Positions 13,119-24,480 of a stretch of 64,000 nt of DNA are shown one piece after another. The notes under the pieces are model-generated. The model had not been told where the DNA came from and searched no databases. It was given only the letters and a program-made list of their open reading frames with translations. The position numbers were made by a program, and so were the translations under genes. The stretch comes from Chelonoidis abingdonii (lineage: Eukaryota > Chordata > Testudines > Testudinidae), in the NCBI RefSeq assembly GCF_003597395.2, contig NC_133790.1, positions 24,234,705 to 24,298,704 of the forward strand, written 5' to 3'. Numbering within the stretch: position 1 is the first letter of the stretch; every line of letters starts with the position of its first letter.

Positions 13119-13222
13119 TCAATGTTTCTACCAGTGAATTCCTCATTGGTTTCAGTCTGCTAATTAATAGAGGGTTTATGGGAGGACTGGAGGTCTCATT
13201 TAGTGACCTGGAGACTAGGCTT
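13119..13222. repeat. Diverged repeat unit, copy 2 (partner at 9059-9176)
   Basis: Second copy of the unit described at 9059-9176. It ends with the shared ggagactaggctt. The two copies differ by several small indels and many substitutions, which suggests considerable age. Confidence 0.55.
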
Positions 13223-13396
13223 AATGATGAATGATTTACATTTGGGGAGGAAGTTAAGTGAGTTGTATTTCCTTCCAGCCCCCACTGTAGGAGGGGGAAG
13301 ACATCCATTCTGCTTCTGCAGTTCTCAGCACTCCCCCCATCTAGGGCACTCTATTGTAGAGGTGAGTGGATAGATTAGCACCAAGGTTGCCTACTA

Positions 13397-14413
13397 CAGT
13401 AGTTCTCAACCAGCAGTACGAGTACCCTTGGGGGTATGCAGAGGTCATCCAGGGGGTACATCAACTCATTTAGAGATTTGCCTGGTTTTACAACAGGCTA
13501 CATAAAAAGCACTAGTGAAATCAGTGCAAATTAGATTTCATACAGACTTGTTTATACTGCTCTATATACTGTGGCAAATTGCCAGTACTGTTCTGCTGGG
13601 TCTCGCGCTTTCTCTTCTCTGGGGTAGGTTCAGGGCGCTGTTGCTTGCCTCTGAACCAGTTCTTAATCACTCCCCTAGTGTCCTTAGAGGAGGGGAGTGG
13701 AGAGGGAGGGACCTGGGCCCGCCCTCTACTCCAGGTCCCAACCCAGGGGCCCTGGGGTTGTGGTGAACCACTTGACTAGCGGTTTCTTCCCCTGGGTTAC
13801 TTCCCTCTCATACCCGTCAGCTTGTGAAGGGCTTCTCGCCTCTCTTCTATACAAGCCTGGTGCCCCTTACCTAGGGTTTCTGTTGGGCTTCCCAATCCAC
13901 CGCAGCACTCCTCCAAACCTTCTATTTCTCTCTGGACAAACTCTTCTCTTCTGCAATCTGCACTCTGCTCCAATCCAACCTTTCTCCTTCAACTACCACC
14001 CCCTGTCTGACTGAAGCAGGGGTTTATATCCCATGACTGGAGTCAGGTGCTCTAACTGGAGTCAGGTGCTCTAATTGGCCACAGCTGTTCTAGTTAATCT
14101 AAAGCAAACCTTCCTCCCTTGGCAGGGAATAAGGCCCCCTGCTAACACTCTTATGCTGCCCTCTGGCCATGCTGTATCACAATACTATACACTGAAACGC
14201 AAGTACAATAGTTATACTCCAACTGATTTATTTTAGAATTGTGGTAAAAATGAGGAAGCAAGCAGCTTTTCAGTAATAGTGTGCTGGGACACTTGTGGTT
14301 TTAGGTTTGATTTTATAAGCAAGTAGTTTTTAAGTGAGGTAAAACTTGGGGTACACAAGACAAATCAGACTCCTGAAAGGGATACAGTAGTCTGGAAAGG
14401 CTGAGAACCACTA
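13397..14413 (+). mobile_element. Non-autonomous hAT element, interrupted by a solo LTR
   Basis: It starts cagtagttctcaacca and ends ggctgagaaccacta, a typical hAT inverted-repeat pair. Without the LTR at 13570-14181 the element is about 400 bp, close to the related copy at 4574-4960. Interior blocks gtacatcaactcattta, ataaaaagcactag and agtaatagtgtgctgggaca are shared with it in reverse complement. The flanks gcctacta and acctaatt agree at 5 of 8 positions, consistent with an old 8-bp target duplication. No transposase is encoded. Confidence 0.8.
13570..14181 (+). mobile_element. Solo LTR inserted in the hAT element
   Basis: The 612-bp insert starts TGTGGCAAATTGCC and ends GCTGTATCACA, so it has the TG...CA ends of an LTR. 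It is flanked by a 4-bp duplication, atac, at 13566-13569 and 14182-14185. Deleting the insert and one atac restores the hAT sequence ctctatatactatacactg. A TATA-like gtttatat lies at 14022, followed directly by a perfect 19-bp tandem duplication (actggagtcaggtgctcta, 14036-14054 and 14055-14073). No retroviral genes remain, so the provirus has recombined to one LTR. A 4-bp duplication fits gammaretrovirus-like (ERV1) or some other LTR classes; I cannot choose. Confidence 0.8.
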
Positions 14414-14589
14414 ACCTAATTTATAGGGGTGGATGGCTCTAGATCCAGTTGTCTCTTGTAGTTCAAACCCTGCCTACTTCAGAGTCGCGAACAGCCAGCT
14501 ATTCCACCCTTCTCTAGAGATTGACCTAGAAAGATTCATTGGAAGAGATGAAGTTACAGAAGAAGGGAACCAAATTGTCTGGGAAAGAA

Positions 14590-14663
14590 CTGGCTTCAGC
14601 AGCAGCCTTGGGCCTCCAGAGGAATCCTACCTAAGAGGTTACTCAGGACAGGCCTCTATTCAG
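14590..14663. repeat. Repeat unit B, copy 2 (partner at 11665-11736)
   Basis: Second copy of the block at 11665-11736. It lies inside a 96-codon open frame (14433-14723, plus), but the other copy does not preserve that frame beyond a short stretch, so coding is not supported. Confidence 0.6.
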
Positions 14664-16016
14664 TGCCACACTGGTCACTCCCCAGTGGCAGCACCACTCC
14701 TCTGTGGGCTGTTGGAAAGGTGAGGTGGCAGATGCCTTCTGCAGCTGCATGCCCCTTCTCTGGCACGTTTCTGTGCCTGATCTCAGTTGATGATCAGATG
14801 CTCACATAGCTGGGGAGGCCAGTGTGGATTCCAGTCCAGGCAGTCTGTGAGGCACGGGTTTGCTTCTGGAGAATTTCAGAGGATGGCCACTTTGCCTTTG
14901 CAAGTGCTGATGCAAGCTATCGCTTTGTTAGAAGGGAAGGTTTAAAGTTAGAGGTTTAATGGCAAAATGTTGCTGAACAGATCCACTTTCACTCAGTGAT
15001 GGTGCTTTTCTGGAGGGAGAGGCCAGAGGTCTTTACAAACGATTCGATCAGCTTCAGGAAATGGAAAGTGAAGGCAAGCCCTCAAGTTCCTGGGATTGTC
15101 AGAGTCGATTCTGAGTATTCTGCACAGCCCTGCTAGCCTCAGCCTTTGGATCTTACCTACATCTCCATTAGGAAGGCCCTTTTATCCACCTCCTAAAAGG
15201 TTAGCAGGCCACCCCCCCAGCTCAACAAGAACTACTAAAATGACTCTTCCCCCAAGCCCCTCGGCATTTTGCAAGGCCTCCTTTGCAGACATCACTGCAA
15301 GAGTTCCTTTGTTTGCATTCGGGGTTCTGAGCACTGGCACCCAGTCTACTCAGCTGATAATAGGCTGCCATAGAAAAACTATTATAGTCCACGTCAGCAC
15401 ATTATTTGTTTTGTTATAAGCTTGAGCCAGGGCATTTTGTAGGGAGCTAGTGCATGCACACTAGGATGTTCTCTTCCTAATGGGATTGGAGCAGCACAGT
15501 CCATCACACAAGACAAAGGGAAAATGTTGACTGCAGCTAAATGGCACTAAGTACAATTATGGTTTTCCAGTTAACTGTGCTGTGCTCCAAGGACACTGCT
15601 GAAGGGTAATATAGAAGTAAGAGCTGTTGCAGGAGGCAATGCTTTGTGACCTCCTGCAAGGACAGAATCTAGGCTCCCCCAATAGAGAGTGTCACATATT
15701 GAAGTGGTTCCACTTGATCTTAACTCAAGGAGCTGAAGTTTCACAGGCACTGCAACACCCTTTGGGGAAGGATCAGACAGCAGGGGACTTTTCATACAAG
15801 GATTTTTAGGGTAGGTTCAATCAGTGCCCCACTCGCCCTTCACAATGTCTCTTTAAAATGGACAAGACTCTGGGGGGTGAAGAGCATTGGGCAAGATTTT
15901 AAGCCCCAAAATAAGATTGCTACCCCTTCCACCAGCTTTTCTGGCACCTTCAGGGGAGTCAGAAACCTGGGCTTAATCAGGCTGTAGCCATGAGAGTCTG
16001 TGGCCTCTGAAGTCAC
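14664..16016. other. Non-coding stretch
   Basis: No gene, RNA or repeat with identifiable ends. The 107-codon frame at 15096-15419 has no recognisable features. Confidence 0.5.
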
Positions 16017-16083
16017 AGATTCATAGATTTATAGATTCTAGGACTGGAAGGGACCTCAAGAGGTCATCGAGTCCAGTCCCCTG
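16017..16083 (-). mobile_element. CR1 LINE 3' end, minus orientation
   Basis: Read on the minus strand this is the last ~65 bp of a CR1: gactggactcgatgacctc, cttccagtcctagaatc, then the short atagattc-type repeats that finish CR1 copies. It is severely 5'-truncated, as is usual for CR1, and carries no coding sequence. It is closest to the copy at 47177. Confidence 0.8.
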
Positions 16084-18299
16084 GAGCTTTATGGCTTATC
16101 TAAGAGCATATGTATGGATGAAGTGGGCTGCTAGTGCAAAAGGATGCAGAGTATTTTAATGCATGTGCTGGTACATACACCTCTGCAGGCTGGCACATGA
16201 ACTGACCAGTGGTGGACAGAGACAGTCTCCATTAGTGAACATGGTAGAGGCTTGCACTGTGGGAGCAAAGTTACAGTCCAACTGTCACATGACATGCCAG
16301 GTGACCAGAGAGATGACCCCCCCCATCAGCAACTCCCTACACCACTGAGTTCTGAGAGCTTTATGCAGACTGTCTCTGAAGATGATTCCTGCTATAGAAC
16401 AAAGTCACTCTAAGGATGCAGTTTCCACTCTGAATCCCCCAGTTCAATCCGTTGCAAACTTAAGAGATCATCTCTGGGTTTGTCACAGTTATTTATCAGA
16501 CAGCTAAAAATAAACTGCAGGGGCCAAACTCGTGTCTGCTGTGTTGCCCTTTTGGCCCAAGAGGATTTTAGACACAAGACACATTGGCCCCTCTTGAAAT
16601 TAACAGCTAGAAAGCACTTCAAGCCTTTCAGTAGTCCACACGGGTTTCAACACGTGTCTATACACAGAACCCAACGCTGTTGCTCAGAAGCCCCAAGGCA
16701 AAACAGATTTTCCCGAAGGATGGAGCATGGGCAATAATGCAAATGCTCATGGACAGAGTGTCTAATAAGGCTCTAAACAGATACCTGCAGCTGGAGGGAG
16801 CTCCCACATTTCAGCTGAACAGCGTCTGCCTGTCTAATAAATCAAACCCAGCCCTGCCAGGGAAATGGTGGTGAGAAGGCAAGAGAACCTGTCCAATGGA
16901 TCCCCAGATGGTGGTACAGGAGTGTCAATTCCCTGACTGGCTACTGCTCTGCCCAATACTGGAGGCACCCTGCACTAGGTGACAGTTAGATCGTTGCTTC
17001 CTCCAGCTGCTAAGATGAGGAAGGAGGGAATGATGGGAAGGCAGAGAAAATCAGTAAGGTATCTCAAGTGACCCATCAAAAACGCCACCTCAAGTTTCTG
17101 GTACCCCCAAGATGACAGACACCCACTCCCTTACCTGACTCCTCTGTCAGCCAGCTCCGCTGGATTCTCTGGATGGATGCACTGCCACAGAATGATGCCC
17201 TCTCCAGAAGGGGAGAGGAGCTGCTCTGCACAGCTTTACAGGGCCTACAAAGAGGGAAGTGAAGAAATGGCCAGTTTAGTAGTTTGTCACAAATGCCTCT
17301 TGGCACAGCTTGTGTGGGTCCCGCAGATCCCAGCTGGCATTCTCACTGCTCCGCTAACTAGGCAATTATTTATATGGGACCAAGGTCACACAGCCGACCC
17401 CAAACACAGACCTCAATGCCACATCCTAAATGCGAGCCCATGTACCTGACCTGGAAATGTAATTTGCTCCAAAAGAGTGACTAGTGATATGCTGACTGCA
17501 TTTAGGCACATCTGATAAAGAGGGGTGATGTCATGGGAGGTCCACACTTTTGGTGAGGAGGAATATTCTCCCCCTCAAAGCTTGTGCTACCTCCATCAAT
17601 CTTGGAGAGCCCATAATAGCTGCAAATAGGCAGGCTGGTTCTACTGCTCCTCCTGCAGATTTGGGGAAAAATGCACTAGCTAAGTTCTAACCACAGCCCC
17701 TCTGTCATTGGATTGATGTATGACTAGGAGGAACAAGAGTTCTTTTCCAGATACCAGCAGGAGCTTGAAGCAGCAGCTGGGGGGGCAGAACCACATTTAT
17801 GCTTCTTGGCACGTTTGACACGGGAGTCACTGGGAGGACAGTCATGAGATACAGAGATAGCTTTTTGGAATCTGATCATTTCCTGCTTGCTTCTGAAGGT
17901 GCTCAAGGTACTTCACAGAGAGCTCTGCTTTAAAAGGATCAGATGCTTATCACATCCAGGGCAGTTAAAACCAGCCATTACATACCTCTCCTGCTATTAT
18001 TGGGCCTGTTAAGCCATGGCAATTGTGAACACCTGCATTTCACTGGCTACAGCATAGTCTATGGTGCAAGAGAGTTTGAGAACTCCTGTTCTACATGGTG
18101 AACTAGAAGAGGTGGCAACGCCAATCAAGAGTTGCACAGCTGGAGGAACGGTGGAATAGTTTCCCCTTGACAAGTGGAAGCCTCATTGCTTGGGTTACTT
18201 GAAACTCAAGTGGGCAGAGCTCTAGAGAGTTTGCTACAGGGGGCAATCCTGGACTGGCAGGGAGTGAGTGGAGAAAACAAACACACACAGCACACTAGA
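16084..18299. other. Non-coding stretch
   Basis: No supported gene or RNA. A gagtttgagaactcctg word near 18069 resembles the right end of a hAT element of the 55163 type, but its partner end is not visible. Confidence 0.5.
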
Positions 18300-18680
18300 A
18301 TAGAAAATCAAAAAAAGTTGAATGGAACATTTCTCTACCGGAAAAAACGTCTACTTTTTCCCACGGGAAAGTCAAAATGAAGTGTTCCTGGGACTCCAAT
18401 CATGGACTGCAGCAGCTCAACCACAGGGAAAAATTGTGGTGCATCATGGGAGATGTTATCTGGCCGGGGAGCAGGGCCCAGAGTGAGAATGGGGCCCTGA
18501 GGGATCCAGAACTACAAAGCCCATGAGTCACTGCTGCAACTCTTGCTGAGGCAGAAGTGAGTGTGACCTGACCTGTTTTGTTTAAAGGAGGTCAAAAAAA
18601 GTTTCCACTTTGTCCCAGTTCAGGACAAGAGACAGATGTCAATCTCAGAATTTCCCATGGGATGGCAGTTCCCTTTTTCA
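18300..18680. repeat. Probable old interspersed repeats, family uncertain
   Basis: At 18300-18385 there is an A/T-rich section with gaaaaaacgtctactttttc and aaagtcaaaatgaa, similar in style to the patches at 24299-24480 and 26930-27350. At 18385-18560 there is a section with catcatgggagatg and agaactacaaagcccatgag, words I associate with a turtle repeat. Ends and target duplications are not visible. Confidence 0.4.
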
Positions 18681-19399
18681 ATTAGAGATCTTCCAGAGGT
18701 CCCAATCCCAATCTCAGGAAAACTAACTTCCTCATAGCATCCCCTTCATTCTAAGGGACACTCCAAATATTCTGACTGCCTGAAAGGGCCTCTGTGCATG
18801 ACAGCAGATTAAGCCTATTGATTCACCTCCATCTTTCTAGAGAGGCTTATATACTAGGGAAGACAGGTTGCTGTAAAGATAGATAAGGGTACATTTGCAT
18901 TAAAACCCCCACAAACCACACAGCCACCAGCTTTCAGAATATGATAGCAGCTGGAGCAGTGAACCTTTGCTAGGAGAGCCAAGCTAGGGAAGAATCTAAC
19001 TGTAAGTATAGATTATTGTGTCAAGATAGAGGAAGAAACAGAGCTTGGGGTTGCTTTCCTCAGTGATTTATTTCCTAACACAATAGAAGTGAAAAGGGCT
19101 CCTTGTTTCTTTCCCAGAGACAAAATTACCGGTAGGGCTTTTTCAATACTTCTGACTTTTACAGTCAAAGTGCAGAAGGAGCAATGATTTCTGTATTAAA
19201 ACTTTATGGTACGACACCAGTTGTTATGACATTTATATGGAAGGCCACAAAAGGTCTCTCACTTTAATTTTCCCTGAAACCAAGTGCCTTGGATGAAAGT
19301 AAACCAGTCTTGGCCAAAAATAGCTCTTGGGAGACCAAGAGCTATTTGATGTCAGGGAATTTCCCTCTACCCTCATGGTCACTGTGCCTCAGTGGGTCA
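18681..19399. other. Non-coding stretch, older repeat at its end
   Basis: No gene seen. The part next to 19400 continues across the hAT insertion at 19770 (gcctcagtgggtca resumes as tgggtcacaactgagg), so the insertion target itself was ordinary or old repetitive DNA. Confidence 0.45.
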
Positions 19400-19769
19400 C
19401 AGGCTGGCTTTAGGCACAGCGGCGCCCGATTCGAAGGAGCTGCCACCAAAGTCCTGCCGCTGTCTTTGGCAGCAGCTCAATCGCTGCCGCAGAGGAAGGT
19501 CCCTCTGCCGAAATGCTGCCAAAGACAGTGGCAACAATTGAGCTGCCGCTGCCGACAGTGCCGGGACTTCGAAAGCAGCTCAATCAGCTGCCACTGTCTT
19601 CGGCGGCATTTCGGCAAAGGGACCTTCCTCCGCAGCAGCGATTGAGCTGCCGCTGAAGAAGACAGCGACGGGACTTCGGCAGCAGCTCCTTCAGGACGTT
19701 GTGGGGCCCTCTTAGGGGCACGGAGCCCAGTTCCGGAGAATCGGCTGAATCGCCTTAAAGCTGGCCCTG
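19400..19769. mobile_element. Foldback DNA transposon, hAT-like, with target duplication
   Basis: The 370-bp element is one large imperfect inverted repeat. It starts CAGGCTGGCTTTAGGC and ends with the complement, GCCTTAAAGCTGGCCCTG. The inner arms (about 19460-19546 and 19563-19655) pair around an axis near 19555. They produce mirrored peptides on the two strands, such as RKVPLPKC followed by RQWQ. Flanks gtgggtca (19392-19399) and atgggtca (19770-19777) agree at 7 of 8 positions, which fits the 8-bp duplication of hAT transposases. It is rich in cagc/gctg and CpG, unlike its surroundings. No protein is encoded; the 118- and 117-codon frames are by-products of the palindrome. Confidence 0.8.
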
Positions 19770-20552
19770 ATGGGTCACAACTGAGGATACCAGATTCAGG
19801 ACAAACTGTGGAGAAATAGGATAGACTCACCCCAATGGTTATTCTTCCATAAGATCTACCAAGTCAGTAACAAATGTAAACTTGTTTCTCACCCCACTGG
19901 TTAACTAGAAGTCCAAACTGCAGTCTCCTTTGGCATCCCAGCCCTTGTTTCACCACCCAGGCCCTAGACTAAATGATGAGTGGTTATTTAAAACCAATTT
20001 CACCAAACAAAAGGTTCTTCTAATCCCAAGAGATCAGCCACATAGTGAGGTCAATATATAACTCAGGTCTCACCCAAGAATCACGCAGTTGTCAATTCTT
20101 TAGTATCTAAAGGTTTATTTAGAAGAGAAAAGAAGAAGGAGAGAAATCTAGGTATCACCACTTCACCATCTGAGCCACTCAGACACTGATGAGTTTCTTC
20201 CCAACATCACTGCAAGCCAGGTAACTGAGGCACAGAGCTCACGGGCCAGATACTGGCTCCTACCGTGGCAGCACAAAGCAGTCAGATAGCTGGCTCCCTC
20301 AGAAAGGAAGGAAGGAAAGAAGAATCAAATAACAAGAAAAGAAATGGGAGCTCTGGTGAGCAGTATAACTGCTGTTGGCTAGGAGAAACCAACTGGCATT
20401 TACTGATTACTGAGAAGGACCAGGCAGCAGTCTACTTGTCCACCTCCTCCCTCCAAACAAATTTCTTGAAGTTTGTTGCCTATGGAGAACGAATCACCTC
20501 TGTGGTAGCTGAAGGATAAACAAACAGAGAACCTCCCCACATCTTCTCCTAG
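19770..20552. other. Non-coding stretch, possibly old LTR-derived
   Basis: The section 19850-20160 has the flavour of an LTR tail (cagttgtcaattctttag, then aaggtttatttagaagag), but no ends are found. No gene is visible. Confidence 0.35.
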
Positions 20553-20757
20553 GGCTTGTCTTCACTACAGAAGCAATTCAGGCTTGTACTCATGTATTGC
20601 CCCTACCTGCTCCCGTCCACATACAAAACACTCTAACCCAAGTGTAGAGGTGTTTTACATCCAAGCTAGCTGGTTCATCCTGGAAATAGGCTAGAGCTCA
20701 GGTATTGCTTTCAGTTGGACTAGTAATCCGCCCACTTTGGACTGTGTATACAAGTTA
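20553..20757. mobile_element. Probable MITE with gggcttgtc / tatacaag ends
   Basis: It begins tagggcttgtcttcacta and appears to end ggactgtgtatacaagtt, a weak inverted repeat of the same style as the elements at 49247 and 62165. An internal acccaagtgtagaggtg is consistent. Boundaries are approximate and no target duplication was found. Confidence 0.45.
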
Positions 20758-23700
20758 AATCACTCACTCAAATGTGGATTGTCCCCCGGTGTCTTCCCAA
20801 AATTCCTGCTTGAGTGCCCAGAGAACAGATCGGTTCTCCCACAATTCACTGGGAAAGAATCAGAGTGGCTCAGCTCAGTGCAGCTCAAAGAACCATGAGA
20901 TGTGCCCCCAGACGTCCTAGCAACACATACAGTGCAGCACAGCACCTGTGAGGATGCAGTCAGTCACTGAGGTACAGCTTTCTTGTGTGGCTGCTTAGAC
21001 CAGGTGCTGATCACCACAGTTAGCTCTGCAGTAACAACATCCCTTCAGTTGGGACTAGCAAATGCTTCAGGGCAGGGACCAGACCTTGGTAAGTTTGGGG
21101 ACATCAGTAGGTGCTGTGCAATCCCAACCAGGGCCTCTGGGCATTACCGCAAGCTATTTGTAAGTGAGTTATTGAATGAACTCCATGGACCTCATTTGGA
21201 CAGCACTGGTTTCCTGGCAGTGTTCCTGGGCTCGGTGGTGACTAAACGAGACCACAGCATGTCCTCCATCTCAGTCTGTCTCCACCTGCTGCAATGGACA
21301 TTGGCAGGGTCTCTGAAAGCTTATGAGGGGCACAGCTGCAGGCAGACAGAAAGCCTGCAATTGAGGGCCAAACTCTGCTTTTAGAGGGGTGGAGCAAGGG
21401 ACGTTCCAAACCAAAGCTGAGAGGGTCTTTCCTCTACCTTGTTGCCTCCATTAAAGGTCACACTTGTGTGTTAGCAACTAAACTGCCATGCAATTCAAAG
21501 AGGGCTGCTTAGCTGTGAAAGGACTCACTCAAACCCTTGGTTCCAACGCACCAAGTACCTTCTGGCTGCTCTGGCAGAATTCCACCCTTCCCTAAATATA
21601 CACGCCCCACCGTATGGTGCTAAGATTTGACCTAGCCCCTGTTCTGTCCCATACTCCTCACCTTTGGGCCTTCTTTCCTTTGGTCCAGCCCTCTTCAAAG
21701 AGCAATCAGAGCAATCAGCTGGATGATGGCTCAGTGTGTAACCTAATTCAGATTAAAGACTTGGCTGCTCTTCCTAGCTATTGTAAGAGATGTTTACAAA
21801 GCTAGCTCCTCATGCTGGCAGCCTCTGTGGCTTGTATTACAGTGCCTCCTTCACCGCAAAGCAGCAGTCCTGCAAAGGCCAGGCATACAAATGCCACATC
21901 AAGTTCAGGATTCCTCCCAGTCAAGATTAGTTTAGCAAATGATCTTAGGATGGGACACATGGTAGAGTATTAAAGCTTCTATAGGTATTGACATAGGAGA
22001 TGGGAGAGGCTCAGGAAAATCAAGCAAGGAATTGACTCCTGCTGGAGTCAATAAGTTTTGCCAAGAATTGGCTCCCTGTGTTTTGGGAGAAGAACAAAAG
22101 CTGCTCTTCTCTGAGCTTGTTACAGGTGGGAACAGGTTAACTCAGCTGACATGAGCTAGGTCATGCTGCAACATGCATGCCATGTTAGGTTTTTGGTGAG
22201 TATAACCTTCAGGCAGCAGCTCTGCACCTCAGAAAGAGATGAAGGCAATCCAAAAGCTTTGAGAGGCAACATGCGCTGCTTCTGTAAAGAGCTGCACTGC
22301 AGCTAACAAGCAGCAGTTCTCCGAGATCCAAATCCTGTATGTTCCAGTGAACAGGACCAGCAATGGTGGTTTCACTAGCACCCTCTGGTGGCTCCCAGTC
22401 CTTTTACTAGGGCAGTTTCACAGGCCTTGTCAGAAGTTACCCATCACTCTTTCTGAAGTGGATATTTTTCATGCCCTTTCCTTTCATCTAATCAAGAAGC
22501 TTTAGACCATTACATCTTCAAATTGGAGGAAATGTTTAAATTAAGTGAAATATAAAGGCTCAAGAGGCAGCTCATGTCATTTCCCAACAAGACTATAAAA
22601 ATGTGATGGCAAAGTCTCCTGAAAAGTATTGAGGCAGGAACAAGTGATCAGAATTAATGGGAAATGTATGCTGTCCCTTCTCAGATGTAACCAACGGAGC
22701 AGTCATTGATACGGAAGCAGGGCCTAAGGTAGCTGGCAGCAGACAATGTTTCATCTTGATCCAGAAGGGAAGGATGCTTACATGCGATGATCCATGGTGT
22801 GAAGGCTGTATGCCTGCATTGGACAGGGTGGCTGAAATTTGCTCTGTTGACATAAAGCCAAGCCACACGAGTCTTAACCCCTCCCCTAAAGTCTGAGGAT
22901 TTGTTTGGATCTAGGGATTTGGTTCAGTCCTGACTCCAATTTAATGCCTGGCTTAGAAAGAGGGAAGAATAAACCCAATGCTCCTCTAAAGACCATACAC
23001 CATGCACAGCTACAAAGTGTCTCTTTAACATGAAGGGTTCCATGGACTTCTGCTGCCCCACTGCCAGCTGGAGCCACTAGAATAGCCTCCCTGCATTGCC
23101 TCGCAGTCAAAGCAAAGACCTGAGAAGCACTCCGTTCCCTTTATCAGTGTGCTAGCAGGCAGCCAGGGCAATTTCATGCCCTGCCTAGAGCCACCACTGT
23201 GCTTATAACGGCCCACAAGAAAACCCAGGATCCAAACTGCAAGAAATCAGGACCCTGATCCCATCTCTACAGCTAGTGTAAAAAGACTTCACATAGCATC
23301 CAGCTCCCTCCCCTTCCACTTCCTTGTTTTCCTCCTGTCACAGAACACACACTTGTTAGTCTCAGAAAAGGTTGAACTCCCTATGGTTCTGACTTTTCCA
23401 TTTTTGTCTAATCACAGGAATTCGAGAAGTCAATAGAGCAAATTCACACTACAGCCTCCCACCTTGAGGGTGGGGAAAGGGGGAAAATTGTACAGCACTC
23501 CAACTTCCTGACGAAGAGTCAAAAAGCTGCTCCAGCTAGGCCTGTCTGCTAATGTGTATTGACAGCTTGAACAAGAGCAGACCCCGCAGAGAGCCCTCAC
23601 AGGGGAACAGCTTTAGAACTGTGGAGTTTGGCCAATACGATGCAGTCCAAAAATCAGATTTTCATTTAGGGATTTTGTATTTTCTTGACAGGGCTGGGAT

Positions 23701-24298
23701 TAAAGGTCTTGATTAATCTCTAGCCCAAGTGCAGAGCTGCTGGATGTGATTCAGAAGTTATGGCCATGAATAATAAAGGCCATGGAGAAGGCTGCAGATA
23801 TCCCAGAGAGGTCAGGAATTCTCATCTAGAAGGAATTTTTTCACTGCACATTGTGGATCTCTCCTTTGCTTTGACATTTCAGGTATTTCTATATTTAATG
23901 GTTCCTCCTGCTGACATGGTGATAACAAGCAAGGATCAGGAAGATATGCTTCATTTCATGCAATTGGAGTGCACAGTGTACCAGGGAGAGCATGGTGGTG
24001 TTCACTCTCATACCAAGCATCCAACATTGGCCAGTGGCTGATTAGAAGCTGGATTCTCCACTAGAAGGTCCACAGGGCCATTCCAGCATGGCAAGACCTA
24101 ATGTTGACATAAGAAGAAGAGCCCCAAATCTTTATGGGCATCTCTTAATCATAACAGTTCAGCAAGAAACTATTTACCTATCCCACAAATATTTGGAAGG
24201 CCTTCGTCTCTCCCTTTCCCTTCACACCACCCCCTCCTGTCATCTCAAATGGAGACAAAAAGTTGAAGTCTTGAAAATATTCACAAACCATGTTACTG
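20758..24298. other. Non-coding, mostly single-copy stretch
   Basis: No supported gene. The 133-codon frame at 20983-21384 includes ggcagggaccagacc and aggtgctgtgcaat, words of a widespread sauropsid repeat (see 51395-51510), so it is more likely repeat than exon. Other frames lack recognisable features. Confidence 0.5.
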
Positions 24299-24480
24299 GG
24301 GGGGGGGTGTTTGTTTCAGGTCAAAACAAAAAATCATTTTGAACCAGAAAAGTAGATTTTCTTCTTTTTTCCTTTTTAAAAAAAGGAAGTCAAAACAAAG
24401 TATTTCAGCAATTTTGAAACTGACAATTTTTCACATTGGGAAATTCACCAAACCCAGCTCTATTTTGTGACCAGTTTGGT
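24299..24480. repeat. A/T-rich interspersed repeat patch with G homopolymer
   Basis: A run of about ten G (24299-24308) precedes a section rich in aaaacaaaa, tttttt and gtcaaaacaaagtatttc. The same style is seen at 26930-27350 (gtcaaaatatttcattt). I take these as copies of one A/T-rich turtle repeat family, without defined ends. Confidence 0.4.

Noticed and set aside
14433..14723. 96-codon frame containing repeat unit B, considered as an exon
   Set aside because: The homologous block at 11665-11736 does not preserve the frame outside a short stretch and has a 3-bp indel; no splice sites bracket it convincingly.
19289..19830. Two opposed frames of 118 and 117 codons with similar peptides
   Set aside because: They are by-products of the palindromic hAT element at 19400-19769, not a protein family.
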